Under the pieces are notes generated by a model, which was not told the origin of the DNA, did not search any database, and saw nothing but the letters and a program-made list of their open reading frames with translations. The translations under genes and the position numbers were made by a program. A stretch of 64,000 bases of DNA. Source: Bacillus pumilus (GTDB taxonomy: Bacteria; Bacillota; Bacilli; Bacillales; Bacillaceae). Position 1 is the first letter of the stretch, and every line of letters starts with the position of its first letter. The stretch is from the NCBI GenBank assembly GCA_001938995.1, contig MKZN01000005.1:1-64000 (forward strand), given 5' to 3'. This document shows positions 37,753 to 48,826 of this stretch, piece by piece.

Positions 37753-38265
37753 GTGAAAATCAAGATGATATGTTTCATGGCAGGACTCATCATGGCGAGT
37801 GTGCTTTTTTTTGCAGCGGACATGGAAGGGAAAGAACACATGCAAAAACAGTCAAATACCATTACGGTTCAGCTAGAAAAAGTGTATCTAGATGGCGATG
37901 TAAGTATTGAAAGACACCGGTCATCATTAGAAAACAAAGACACATTTTGGGCGCAATATAAAGGCTGGACATTGGTCGAACAACGAGAGGACTTTGCCCT
38001 TTTTAGAAAACAAATTGATGATATCTCTCCATTAAGTAAAGCGAATGGATATATCGGATTATCAGAGGACGGTGTGATTTCTACTTTTCATGGAAGACCT
38101 GACGGCTGGGCGGAGCCGATTCATCTCTTTTTTCAAATCGATACGTCCCGTTTAGAAAGTCATGTAGAAGAGCAGCTGCAAAATGGTATTCCATTTCGAA
38201 CAAAAGATGAATTTGAGCATGTGCTAGAGGTCATGAAGCCCTATCGTCATGAAATCTCGTTTTAG
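37753..38265 (+). CDS. bofC: Forespore protein BofC, control of SpoIVB signalling
   Basis: Secreted into the intermembrane space of the forespore, where it restrains SpoIVB-dependent activation of pro-sigma-K processing. GTG 37753 after GAGGTG gives 170 residues, the B. subtilis length. A signal peptide or membrane anchor (about 3-24, MICFMAGLIMASVLFFAADM) is followed by the two conserved segments QLEKVYLDGDVSIE (about 40-53) and LFRKQIDDISPLSKANGYIG (about 80-99). Related functionally to spoIVFAB at 22435-24079. Confidence 0.93.
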   Translation: MKIKMICFMAGLIMASVLFFAADMEGKEHMQKQSNTITVQLEKVYLDGDVSIERHRSSLENKDTFWAQYKGWTLVEQREDFALFRKQIDDISPLSKANGYIGLSEDGVISTFHGRPDGWAEPIHLFFQIDTSRLESHVEEQLQNGIPFRTKDEFEHVLEVMKPYRHEISF

Positions 38266-38272
38266 AGCAAAT

Positions 38273-38308
38273 CAACAGCTTGCTGGTCTGTAGACCGCAG
38301 GCTGTTTT
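38273..38308 (+). terminator. Probable terminator after bofC
   Basis: AACAGCTTGCTGGTCT pairs with AGACCGCAGGCTGTT with one bulge and a G-U, but only four T follow. Confidence 0.5.
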
Positions 38309-38414
38309 GCATGGATGCGTGGAAAAAATACACTGAGCGAACGTATGTTAACTTTTATTGCGGTTTTCTCTCCGAAATATGTTACAATGGAGAACAGTCA
38401 AAGAGGTGAAAACG

Positions 38415-39020
38415 GTGATAGAGTTTGTGAAAGGGACCATTGATTATGTGAGTCCGCAATATGTTGTCATTGAAAATGGCGGTGTGGGATATCAAGTCTA
38501 TACCCCAAATCCGTTCGTCTATCAATTGAAAAAACAAGTAACCATTTATACGTATCATTACATAAAGGAAGATGCATTCTCGTTATATGGATTTCCAACA
38601 AGAGAAGAAAAAGCGCTGTTCACAAAACTGTTAAATGTCACAGGGATTGGACCTAAGGGAGCGCTAGCGATACTTGCATCCGGTGATCCAGGAGCTGTCA
38701 TTTCAGCCATAGAGCGTGAGGATGAAGCCTTCCTCATTAAATTCCCTGGCGTTGGGAAAAAAACAGCACGTCAGATTATTCTTGATCTAAAAGGAAAGCT
38801 TGCAGATGTCGTGCCAGAGATGATTGGTAACTTATTTAACCATGAGGATCATATTCAGATAGAAACGGAACAAACCGCACTAGACGAAGCACTTGAAGCC
38901 TTAAGTGTCCTCGGATATGCTGATCGTGAAATTAAAAAGGTTCTTCCATTGTTAAAAGAGGAGAAGAATTTAACAACGGATCAATATGTCAAAAAAGCTT
39001 TACAAAAAATGTTGAAATAG
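38415..39020 (+). CDS. ruvA: Holliday junction helicase subunit RuvA
   Basis: Tetrameric junction-binding protein that loads RuvB. GTG 38415 after AAGAGGTGAAAA gives 201 residues, equal to B. subtilis; the longer upstream frame begins before a likely promoter (TACAAT at 38383-38388). OB-fold (1-65), two helix-hairpin-helix motifs ([13 protein letters not shown] and [13 protein letters not shown], about 70-125) and the C-terminal RuvB-binding domain (about 155-201). Confidence 0.96.
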   Translation: MIEFVKGTIDYVSPQYVVIENGGVGYQVYTPNPFVYQLKKQVTIYTYHYIKEDAFSLYGFPTREEKALFTKLLNVTGIGPKGALAILASGDPGAVISAIEREDEAFLIKFPGVGKKTARQIILDLKGKLADVVPEMIGNLFNHEDHIQIETEQTALDEALEALSVLGYADREIKKVLPLLKEEKNLTTDQYVKKALQKMLK

Positions 39021-39031
39021 GGTGAAGTCTC

Positions 39032-40036
39032 ATGGATGAACGACTCGTCTCAACTGAAGCAGACAACCATGAATCAGCCATTGAGCAAAGTCTGCGTCCA
39101 CAGACGCTTAGCCAATATATTGGTCAGCAAAAAGTAAAGGACAACCTCAGTGTGTTTATTGAAGCTGCACGAATGAGGCAGGAAACACTGGATCACGTCC
39201 TTTTATATGGACCGCCTGGACTAGGGAAAACAACACTTGCCTCGATCATTGCAAACGAAATGAATGTACAGTTGCGTACAACGTCAGGACCTGCCATTGA
39301 GCGACCTGGAGATTTGGCAGCCATTCTCACATCTCTTGAACCGGGCGATGTTCTTTTTATTGACGAAATCCATCGCTTGCAGCGGTCAATAGAAGAAGTA
39401 CTGTATCCAGCGATGGAGGACTTCTGTCTAGATATTGTCATTGGAAAAGGGGATACGGCTCGTTCTGTCCGTCTTGATTTACCGCCATTTACACTCGTTG
39501 GTGCCACGACACGTGTCGGGCTATTAACAGCACCCCTTCGTGACAGGTTTGGTGTACATGCAAGATTGGAATACTATGAGCAAAGAGATTTGGCTCATAT
39601 CGTGGCAAGAACAGCAGAGCTGTTTGAGATCGGAATTGATCCTCGCTCAGCTGAAGAGATTGCAAGACGTTCCCGGGGGACACCGAGGGTAGCCAATCGT
39701 TTGCTCAGAAGAGTGAGGGATTTTGCGCAGGTGCTTGGCAATCAAGCCATCACACAAGACATTGCGGAAGATGCACTTGAACGCCTTCAAGTCGACAGGC
39801 TTGGGTTAGATCACATCGATCATAAGCTCCTTTTAAGTATGATTGAAAAATTTAGAGGCGGTCCTGTTGGGCTTGATACGATATCAGCGACAATTGGTGA
39901 GGAATCACATACGATTGAAGATGTGTACGAGCCGTATTTACTGCAAATTGGATTCTTGCAAAGAACGCCAAGAGGCAGGGTCGTCACAAGAGAAGCGTAT
40001 GAACATTTTCATATGGAGGGACCAATTCGTGACTGA
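39032..40036 (+). CDS. ruvB: Holliday junction helicase ATPase RuvB
   Basis: AAA+ motor for branch migration, 334 residues. Walker [10 protein letters not shown] (about 60-68), Walker B LFIDEIHR, sensor-1 GATTR, arginine finger RDRFG and a winged-helix C-terminal domain (about 258-330). Follows ruvA by 11 bases; its last eight bases overlap the next gene. Confidence 0.98.
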   Translation: MDERLVSTEADNHESAIEQSLRPQTLSQYIGQQKVKDNLSVFIEAARMRQETLDHVLLYGPPGLGKTTLASIIANEMNVQLRTTSGPAIERPGDLAAILTSLEPGDVLFIDEIHRLQRSIEEVLYPAMEDFCLDIVIGKGDTARSVRLDLPPFTLVGATTRVGLLTAPLRDRFGVHARLEYYEQRDLAHIVARTAELFEIGIDPRSAEEIARRSRGTPRVANRLLRRVRDFAQVLGNQAITQDIAEDALERLQVDRLGLDHIDHKLLLSMIEKFRGGPVGLDTISATIGEESHTIEDVYEPYLLQIGFLQRTPRGRVVTREAYEHFHMEGPIRD

Positions 40037-40229
40037 ATTTCCTAAAATATTGATGATTTTAGGTGGTGTGCTATTTGCCGCAGGTCTTATTTTTCAATTG
40101 GTGGGTAAGCTACCAGGAGATATTTTTGTAAAAAAAGGAAACGTAACATTCTTTTTTCCTGTGATTACGTGCATAGTGATAAGCGTTGTATTAACCATTC
40201 TATTGAATATCTTTGGACGGATGAAATAA
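40029..40229 (+). CDS. DUF2905 small membrane protein
   Basis: GTG 40029, 7 bases after GGAGGG, gives 66 residues with two transmembrane segments (about 7-25 and 43-60) joined by the loop [21 protein letters not shown], the signature of the DUF2905 family. It is found between ruvB and queA in B. subtilis too (a yrz gene, name not certain). Overlaps ruvB by eight bases, so translation is probably coupled. Function unknown. Confidence 0.88.
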   Translation: MTEFPKILMILGGVLFAAGLIFQLVGKLPGDIFVKKGNVTFFFPVITCIVISVVLTILLNIFGRMK

Positions 40230-40263
40230 CGTTAACTAGTTAACTACAGAATAGGTGAAGGAC

Positions 40264-42469
<2,206 letters not shown>

Positions 42470-42516
42470 CGCATAAACGAAAAGCTTTATAATCCTTTAG
42501 AAAGGGGTGAGATAGA

Positions 42517-42783
42517 ATGGATGGTGGTATGGGTTCAATCATTATGATTGTTGTCATGTTTGCTGTGCTTTACTTCTTGTTAATCCGTCCACAGCAAAAG
42601 CAACAAAAAGCTGTGCGTCAAATGCAGCAATCGTTATCAAAAGGCGATAGAATCGTCACAATCGGTGGTTTACACGGTGAAATTGACTCAATTGATGAAT
42701 CAAAAGTGGTCATCAAAACAAGTGAAAACAACCGTTTAACTTTCGACCGTCGTGCTATTAGAGAACTAGCTGACAAAGGCTAA
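42517..42783 (+). CDS. yajC: Preprotein translocase accessory subunit YajC
   Basis: 88 residues: one N-terminal transmembrane helix (about 5-23, IIMIVVMFAVLYFLLIRPQQ) with the typical RPQQKQQK boundary, then a small cytoplasmic SH3-like domain (GDRIVTIGGLHGEI). Associates with SecDF, encoded at 46049. Known as yrbF in B. subtilis. AAAGGGGTGAG precedes ATG 42517. Confidence 0.95.
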   Translation: MDGGMGSIIMIVVMFAVLYFLLIRPQQKQQKAVRQMQQSLSKGDRIVTIGGLHGEIDSIDESKVVIKTSENNRLTFDRRAIRELADKG

Positions 42784-42802
42784 TCCTTCAATACATAGCC
42801 AT

Positions 42803-42836
42803 AAAAAAAAGAGCGATTTTAACCGCTCTTTTTTTT
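42803..42836. terminator. Bidirectional terminator between yajC and yrzE
   Basis: AAAAAAAGAGCG and CGCTCTTTTTTT form the stem; the A and T runs allow termination in both directions. The yrzE stop codon touches its edge. Confidence 0.88.
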
Positions 42837-43212
42837 ATTTGCCTCGAAGATTAACACCAATCATTCCCCCTAGCATACAAATCCCCAAAAAGGCTGCATG
42901 ATAGATGAATTGTTCGGGTGAAAAGGTTTTTCCAAATCCTAGATATTGAAATAAGAAGACAGTGAGAGAAAAAATAAATGAAGTCATGGCACCAATGAGC
43001 CAGCCCCGCTCCTTTGCTTTTCCTCCTGAAATCATGCCACCTAAAAAAAGGGCGACAAAGGACAATATCATAATCATCCATTGAAATGATGATTCTTGCA
43101 TCTTTGTAAAAGTGAGCATGAGTGACACAAGTAAGCTAGTGACAATCATTACGACAAAAATGGCAATTAGGCCGAATAATATGCCTTTTCCTATTTGTTT
43201 GGTTTCCTGCAT
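42835..43212 (-). CDS. yrzE: YrzE, TIGR04086-type membrane protein
   Basis: 125 residues with four transmembrane segments (about 9-32, 45-60, 68-87 and 101-120), glycine-rich turns such as LFLGGMISGGKAKERGW and a GGMIGVNLRGK end, the pattern of the TIGR04086/YrzE family. Ribosome binding site GAGGAGACG before ATG 43212. Function unknown. Position between yajC and yrbG agrees with B. subtilis. Confidence 0.82.
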   Translation of the reverse strand: MQETKQIGKGILFGLIAIFVVMIVTSLLVSLMLTFTKMQESSFQWMIMILSFVALFLGGMISGGKAKERGWLIGAMTSFIFSLTVFLFQYLGFGKTFSPEQFIYHAAFLGICMLGGMIGVNLRGK

Positions 43213-43379
43213 TTGATTCGTCTCCTCTCCAATTAGACCGAAGCTTGTCTTTTACTCAAATATATTCAACTTCAAGAGAAAATAGACATGTTTCTCTTTA
43301 TAAAAACAGAGGCTTTCTTTTCTACATAAATAAAGTGTTTTGACACAAGCTATGGTGGAAGAAGGAGGATACAATTCAC

Positions 43380-44042
43380 ATGCAGGACATCTTAATCATC
43401 TCAATACGAACGGTCATTTTATATTTTCTCATTTGGTTTATTTTTCGTTTAATGGGCAAAAGGGAAATAGGTGAGCTTAGTATTTTAGATCTTGTTATTT
43501 TTATGATGATCGCTGAAATTGCGGTGCTGGCAATAGAAGAAGTAGAAGATCATATGTTACATACGGTGTGGCCGATCTTGCTCTTAACCATTATTCAAAT
43601 TTCACTTGCATATCTCTCCTTAAAGTTCCAAGGTATTCGGCGCTTTCTTGACGGCAAACCGGCCCTGATCATCATCAACGGGAAGATCGATGAGGGTGCG
43701 ATGAGAAAACAGCGGTACAATTTTGACGATTTGCTCATCCAATTAAGGGAAAATAACATCGATAGTATTCAGGATGTCTCCTATGCGATATTAGAACCAT
43801 CAGGCAAGCTCGCCGTTGTAGAAAAAGAAAACAAACGCCAACATGCGGCGCTTGAACTTCCTCTTATAGCAGATGGTGTGGTTCAGCATGACCATCTCGA
43901 ACAGATCAATCAAAATGAACAGTGGCTGAAAGAGGAGCTTGCCAAAAGAGGGTATCACGAGCTTGATCAAATATCTTATTGCAGCTTTAATCAGAAGACT
44001 TTTTATATTGATTTGAAGGATGAAGTGATCAAGAAGAGATGA
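43380..44042 (+). CDS. yrbG: YrbG, YetF/DUF421 family membrane protein
   Basis: 220 residues: three N-terminal transmembrane helices (about 6-22, 36-54, 60-78, with [21 protein letters not shown]) and a cytoplasmic DUF421 domain (about 85-200, [28 protein letters not shown]). Function unknown. It converges with spoVB; only one base separates the two stop codons. Confidence 0.85.
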   Translation: MQDILIISIRTVILYFLIWFIFRLMGKREIGELSILDLVIFMMIAEIAVLAIEEVEDHMLHTVWPILLLTIIQISLAYLSLKFQGIRRFLDGKPALIIINGKIDEGAMRKQRYNFDDLLIQLRENNIDSIQDVSYAILEPSGKLAVVEKENKRQHAALELPLIADGVVQHDHLEQINQNEQWLKEELAKRGYHELDQISYCSFNQKTFYIDLKDEVIKKR

Positions 44043-44043
44043 G

Positions 44044-45594
44044 CTAAAGCAGATTCCCGATAAATGGGATGCGGCGAAGCTCTTCTCGTTTAATAAGACC
44101 AAGACAGATTAATAGAATGACATACAACATGCATGTCACCAAAATGAGCATCACAAGCTCCGCAGGGGCAGAAAAGAGTCCGCTGACTTGATGCTTTAAC
44201 CACATACTAACAGCACCGGTGGCTATGATCACAAGGACGCAAATGCCATATTCCTTCATAGGCAAATGAATGGGCAGCACCTTTCCAACCGTTGCCGCAT
44301 GAAGTAAGGTGACAAGGACGATGCCGATTAATATGGCGAGGGCTGCCCCCATAATGCCAAAGCTTGGCTGGGAGGCAAGGACGAAAATCATCCCTGTTTT
44401 CACAACAGCTCCTATCAGACTATTGGTCATCGCAGCACCAGCTAAATTTAATGCTTGAAGGACTGCTTGGAGTGGCCCCTGAAAATAATAAAGAAGAAAA
44501 AAAGGTGCCATGAACTTGACATAGATCGCAGCATGCGATGAACCATACATCAATAAGGTTAAATTCTCGGCATAAACAAAGAGAATAATGCACGAAATGC
44601 CTCCGCTTAGTAAACAAAGGCGCATCGCCTGCTTCAGCCTGTATTCCACCGTTCTCCGTTTCTTCTGCTCCATTCCTTCACTGATCGCTGGCACTAAGGC
44701 GGTCGAAAGGGAATACGTAATAAAGCTAGGAAGTGTCAATAGTGTAAGGGCAAGGCCCGTTAACTCACCGTACTGCCGAGTCGCTTCAACAGCGGCATAT
44801 CCAGCAATGGCAAGGCTCTGCGCGACAACAATAGGCTCTAAAAACCATGAAATGTTGCCGATAAACCGGCTGCCTGTTGTCGGCAGGGCAATGCTCATGA
44901 GCTGTTTAAATGTGTCCTTCCCGTCATGAATGCTCTGGAAAAATCGCTTTCGTATACGAATTGTTTTTTTATAACGAAAGGCGATCAGCAAGTAAGCGAG
45001 TGAGATCATCTCACCAATGACTGATGAAATCATTGCACCAGCTGCCGCAAATTCAATACCATATGGAAGGAAAGCCGTTGTACAAATCGCCACAAGTGAG
45101 ATTCTAGCTACTTGTTCTAATACTTGAGACATTGCAAGTGGGCTCATCTGCTGTTTCCCTTGGAAATAGCCTCTTAAGACACTGGAAATCGCAATAATTG
45201 GTACAACCGGTGTAATGGCTAGCAGTGGATACACGGTTCTAGGGTCTGTCAGCATATTTTCTGCCATGATCGGTGCAAACCATAAGAAGAGTGGCGTGAA
45301 AATGAGACTAAGTGTTCCTGTAATTGCAAGTGACATGACCAGAATACGTTTTGTCTTCTGTTTGTCACCCCGGGCTTCAGCTTCTGCGACAAGCTTACTG
45401 ATGGCGACAGGTAGTCCGAATTGTGTCAGCGTAACGGCGAGAAAAAAAGTTGGTGCAGCCATCATATAAAGCCCGACTCCTTCTTCGCCAATGAACCTTG
45501 CTATCACAATTCGATTCACAAAACCCAATATTCTCGTAATAAAACCTGCTAAAATTAAAATAATTGTCCCTTTTAAAAACGTTTGCTTCGTCAA
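44044..45594 (-). CDS. spoVB: SpoVB, MATE/MVF-family transporter for spore cortex
   Basis: Polysaccharide-type flippase of the MOP superfamily needed for cortex synthesis, probably moving lipid II or precursors in sporulation. TTG 45594 after AGGTGATC gives 516 residues (B. subtilis 518) beginning with TKQTFLKGTIILILAGF; about 14 transmembrane segments. Conserved segments: ARFIGEEGVGLYMMAAPTFF, VLRGYFQGKQQMSP and GSRFIGNISWFLEPIVVAQS. The 15 in-frame codons upstream have no start signal. Confidence 0.94.
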   Translation of the reverse strand: MTKQTFLKGTIILILAGFITRILGFVNRIVIARFIGEEGVGLYMMAAPTFFLAVTLTQFGLPVAISKLVAEAEARGDKQKTKRILVMSLAITGTLSLIFTPLFLWFAPIMAENMLTDPRTVYPLLAITPVVPIIAISSVLRGYFQGKQQMSPLAMSQVLEQVARISLVAICTTAFLPYGIEFAAAGAMISSVIGEMISLAYLLIAFRYKKTIRIRKRFFQSIHDGKDTFKQLMSIALPTTGSRFIGNISWFLEPIVVAQSLAIAGYAAVEATRQYGELTGLALTLLTLPSFITYSLSTALVPAISEGMEQKKRRTVEYRLKQAMRLCLLSGGISCIILFVYAENLTLLMYGSSHAAIYVKFMAPFFLLYYFQGPLQAVLQALNLAGAAMTNSLIGAVVKTGMIFVLASQPSFGIMGAALAILIGIVLVTLLHAATVGKVLPIHLPMKEYGICVLVIIATGAVSMWLKHQVSGLFSAPAELVMLILVTCMLYVILLICLGLIKREELRRIPFIGNLL

Positions 45595-45710
45595 AACACA
45601 GATCACCTGCCTTCTCAAACGACATAGAATCATATACAATAAGATATGCGTGTATATCGTCCAAGCATGACAAGTCTCTCGATAAAAAACCGAAAAGGGG
45701 GAGCCTCACA

Positions 45711-46007
45711 TTGACACAACATCCGGCTGCTATATACAAAGACCATTTAAAGCCTTTTCTGTTCAGTAAGCTTGAAGAATTCATCGTTTTGGGCTATAAA
45801 GATGTGGATTTAGAGGAATTATGGTCATACTTAGAGAATAAGAAGTGGAAGAAAAAACAAGTAAATCCAATTCATGAAATGGTTGCAGATATTCTATCTG
45901 TGAAGATTGGCGAATTTATGAACTATGCAACTGTTCAATCGTTTAAAACGTCTGCTTTATTGGACAGTGAAGATGGCAAGAATATGCTAGATGAACTGTT
46001 GAAATAA
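45711..46007 (+). CDS. comN: ComN (YrzD), post-transcriptional regulator of comE
   Basis: 98 residues from TTG 45711 (GGGGGAG 7 bases upstream). In B. subtilis ComN binds the comE mRNA leader and works with DivIVA at the pole. The sequence is helical and charged (FLFSKLEEFIVLGYKDVDLEELWSYLENKKWKKK). Upstream codons 45564-45710 are open but overlap the spoVB start region and lack signals. Divergent from spoVB, upstream of secDF. Confidence 0.85.
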   Translation: MTQHPAAIYKDHLKPFLFSKLEEFIVLGYKDVDLEELWSYLENKKWKKKQVNPIHEMVADILSVKIGEFMNYATVQSFKTSALLDSEDGKNMLDELLK

Positions 46008-46048
46008 GCCATCTTAATGGATTCAGGTGTTTAAGGAGGAAATACATA

Positions 46049-48277
46049 ATGAAAAAAGGGCGCATTCTTGCGTTTTTCTTAGTGGTTCTGTTAATTGGAA
46101 CTGGTGTGGGCTATTTGACAAAACCTGTTGCGAATGATATTACCCTAGGGCTAGATCTACAAGGTGGATTTGAAGTTCTATATGATGTACACCCAGTGAA
46201 AAAAGAGGACAAGATCACAAACGGCGTTCTTGTCAGTACAGTGGAGGCTTTAAACCGGAGAGCCAACGTTCTTGGTGTAAGTGAGCCAAACATCTCCATT
46301 GAAGGCAACAATCGAATCCGTGTTCAGCTTGCGGGGGTCAAAGATCAAAATAGGGCGAGGGAGATTCTATCGACTGAAGCACAGCTTTCCTTCAGAGATA
46401 CGAATGATCAAGAGCTCCTGAATGGCTCAGATCTTGTAGAAAACGGTGCAAAACAAACATTCAATCAAACAAATGAACCAATTGTCACTGTCAAGCTGAA
46501 GGATGCGAAGAAATTTGGTGACGTCACGAATAAAGTGGCGGCAATGGCACCAAATAATCAGCTGGTGATTTGGCTTGATTTCCAAAAAGGAGATTCCTTC
46601 AAAAAAGAAGTGACAAAATCGAACCATAAGTATGTGTCTGCACCTAATGTGAATCAAGAGATTAACAGCAGTGACGTACAAATTGAAGGTAGCTTTACTA
46701 TCCAAGAGGCAAAAGACCTTGCAAGCATTTTAAATGCTGGGGCATTGCCAGTAAAACTAACGGAAAAATATTCAACATCAGTGAGTGCGCAATTTGGTGA
46801 ACAGGCATTAAATGAAACTGTGTTTGCAGGAATTGTAGGTATTGCATTTATCTTCTTATTTATGTTGTTCTATTACCGCTTACCTGGTCTAATTGCTGTT
46901 ATTACTCTCTCAGCATATATCTACATTACGTTACAAGTGTTTGAATGGATGGGTGCGGTCATGACACTACCTGGAATTGCAGCGCTGATTCTTGGGGTAG
47001 GGATGGCTGTTGATGCCAACATTATCACATATGAGCGGATCAAAGAAGAGCTGAAGCTCGGTAAATCTGTCCGTTCTGCGTTTAGGTCAGGGAACCGCAG
47101 ATCATTTGCGACCATCTTTGATGCGAACTTAACGAGCATGATTGCAGGGGGCGTTCTTTTCTTCTTTGGAACAAGCTCTGTGAAAGGATTTGCAACAATG
47201 CTGATCCTATCAATTTTAACGAGCTTTATCACGGCTGTATTCCTATCGAGATTCCTTCTTGGGTTACTAGTGGAAAGCCGCGCTCTTGATCGTAAAAAAG
47301 GATGGTTTGGTGTTCGTAAAAAGGACATCATGAATATCCACGAAACAACCGAAAACACTGAACCAAAAACGTCATTTGATAAATGGGATTTTGTGAGCAA
47401 ACGAAAAGGGTTTATGATTTTCTCAGTGGCTGTCACTATTGCTGGGATCATTGTGCTCTCCATTTTCAAACTCAATGCGGGGATTGATTTTTCAAGTGGG
47501 ACAAGAATCGATATTCAAAGCGATCAAAAGCTCTCTACTGAGCAAGTAGAGCAAGACTTTAAAACGCTAGATTTGGATACAGACAGTGTCGTGTTATCTG
47601 GTCAAAAAGAAAACCAGGCAGCGGCTCGATTTGTTGGTGTACCAAATAAAGAAAAAATCGCTGAAATCAAAGACTACTTCAAAGAGAAATATGGAACAGA
47701 GCCTAATGTCAGCACAGTTTCTCCGACTGTCGGAAAAGAACTTGCCCGTAATGCATTATATGCGATCATCATTGCTTCAATCGGGATCATTATATATGTA
47801 TCTGTCCGTTTTGAATATAAAATGGCGATTGCGGCGATTACCTCGTTACTATACGACGCATTCTTTATCGTCGCCTTCTTTAGTATTACGCGTCTAGAGG
47901 TGGATGTCACCTTCATTGCGGCGATTCTCACAGTCATTGGGTACTCCATCAATGACACGATCGTGACGTTCGACAGAGTTCGAGAACAAATGAAAAAACG
48001 CAAACCGAAAACAATTGAAGAACTATCATATATCGTAAACTTAAGCTTACAGCAAACCTTTACGAGATCTGTCAACACAGTGCTTACCGTACTTGTGGTG
48101 GTTGTGGCACTGCTTATCTTTGGATCAGCGGCCATTACAAACTTCTCCATCGCTTTACTTGTCGGGTTATTAACAGGGGTGTACTCCTCTCTTTATATTG
48201 CAGCACAAATTTGGCTTATGTGGAAAGGCCGTGAGCTGAAAAAGCCGGCTAAAATAGAAACAGAACAAGATGTGTAA
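46049..48277 (+). CDS. secDF: SecDF fusion protein, Sec translocase accessory
   Basis: Uses the proton motive force to aid late steps of Sec export. The 742-residue protein is the natural fusion of SecD and SecF: SecD part (1 to about 425) with TLGLDLQGGFEVLY, a periplasmic domain and six helices including PGIAALILGVGMAVDANIITYERIKEE; SecF part (about 445-742) with NAGIDFSSGTRIDI and GYSINDTIVTFDRVRE. The D/R residues of the proton path are present. AAGGAGGAAA precedes ATG 46049. Confidence 0.97.
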   Translation: MKKGRILAFFLVVLLIGTGVGYLTKPVANDITLGLDLQGGFEVLYDVHPVKKEDKITNGVLVSTVEALNRRANVLGVSEPNISIEGNNRIRVQLAGVKDQNRAREILSTEAQLSFRDTNDQELLNGSDLVENGAKQTFNQTNEPIVTVKLKDAKKFGDVTNKVAAMAPNNQLVIWLDFQKGDSFKKEVTKSNHKYVSAPNVNQEINSSDVQIEGSFTIQEAKDLASILNAGALPVKLTEKYSTSVSAQFGEQALNETVFAGIVGIAFIFLFMLFYYRLPGLIAVITLSAYIYITLQVFEWMGAVMTLPGIAALILGVGMAVDANIITYERIKEELKLGKSVRSAFRSGNRRSFATIFDANLTSMIAGGVLFFFGTSSVKGFATMLILSILTSFITAVFLSRFLLGLLVESRALDRKKGWFGVRKKDIMNIHETTENTEPKTSFDKWDFVSKRKGFMIFSVAVTIAGIIVLSIFKLNAGIDFSSGTRIDIQSDQKLSTEQVEQDFKTLDLDTDSVVLSGQKENQAAARFVGVPNKEKIAEIKDYFKEKYGTEPNVSTVSPTVGKELARNALYAIIIASIGIIIYVSVRFEYKMAIAAITSLLYDAFFIVAFFSITRLEVDVTFIAAILTVIGYSINDTIVTFDRVREQMKKRKPKTIEELSYIVNLSLQQTFTRSVNTVLTVLVVVVALLIFGSAAITNFSIALLVGLLTGVYSSLYIAAQIWLMWKGRELKKPAKIETEQDV

Positions 48278-48283
48278 ATGAGG

Positions 48284-48311
48284 AAGACTGCCTGTTTGGC
48301 GGTCTTTTTTT
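48284..48311 (+). terminator. Terminator after secDF
   Basis: AAGACTGCC and GGCGGTCTT pair around a five-base loop, followed by seven T. Confidence 0.85.
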
Positions 48312-48398
48312 CTGCACCTTTAGTGATCAATTTTCTTTCTGTGTTTAAAAAGGATAAAAAATCGGGAAGAATAAGAGAAAAAGCTTGGGGGGATATGG

Positions 48399-48746
48399 AT
48401 GAATAAACAACAATGGACCATCATTTTTGCATTTATTTTTGTTTTAATTGTATCGGTGTTTGCCGTCATCAACGTGCGGCCTGTGCAGGTAGACTATTTA
48501 TTTGGAACAGCTGAATGGCCGCTGATTCTTGTGATTATTGGCTCTGTTCTGATGGGCGGACTTATTGTGGCTTTTGCAGGGATTTTCCAGATTGTAAAAC
48601 TCAAACGAGAGCTAAAAGTATTGAAAGCCGAGCGTGCAGCCGCTACAACAGCTCCTGTAAAAAAAGTGGACAATGAGGTTCAAAAGAAATCGGATCTGAC
48701 TCCTTTAAATGAACAACCGACATCTTTGAATCGAAAGGAAAAATAA
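48399..48746 (+). CDS. yrvD: LapA-domain (DUF1049) membrane protein YrvD
   Basis: 115 residues with two transmembrane helices (about 6-25 and 42-62) enclosing the NVRPVQVDYLFG loop, then a cytoplasmic charged tail (KLKRELKVLKAERAA) likely coiled. This is the DUF1049/LapA layout. It stands between secDF and recJ, as yrvD does in B. subtilis. Function in Gram-positives unknown. GGGGGGATATGG region supplies the ribosome binding site before ATG 48399. Confidence 0.83.
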   Translation: MNKQQWTIIFAFIFVLIVSVFAVINVRPVQVDYLFGTAEWPLILVIIGSVLMGGLIVAFAGIFQIVKLKRELKVLKAERAAATTAPVKKVDNEVQKKSDLTPLNEQPTSLNRKEK

Positions 48747-48774
48747 ACTTCCAGACCATTTCAAAAAATAAAAT

Positions 48775-48804
48775 TTGAAACCCCTCAGCCCACTCTAGTA
48801 TAAT
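48775..48804 (+). promoter_or_regulatory. SigA promoter of recJ
   Basis: TTGAAA (48775-48780), 18 bases, TATAAT (48799-48804). The -10 element lies in the loop of a large inverted repeat (48781-48819). Confidence 0.75.
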
Positions 48805-48819
48805 AGTGTGGTTGAGGGG
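48781..48819. repeat. Inverted repeat over the recJ promoter and ribosome binding site
   Basis: CCCCTCAGCCCACTCTA (48781-48797) pairs with TAGTGTGGTTGAGGGG (48804-48819) with one bulge, one mismatch and a wobble, about 15 pairs. The 3' arm contains GAGGGG, the ribosome binding site of recJ. Confidence 0.8.
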
Positions 48820-48826
48820 TGAATTT

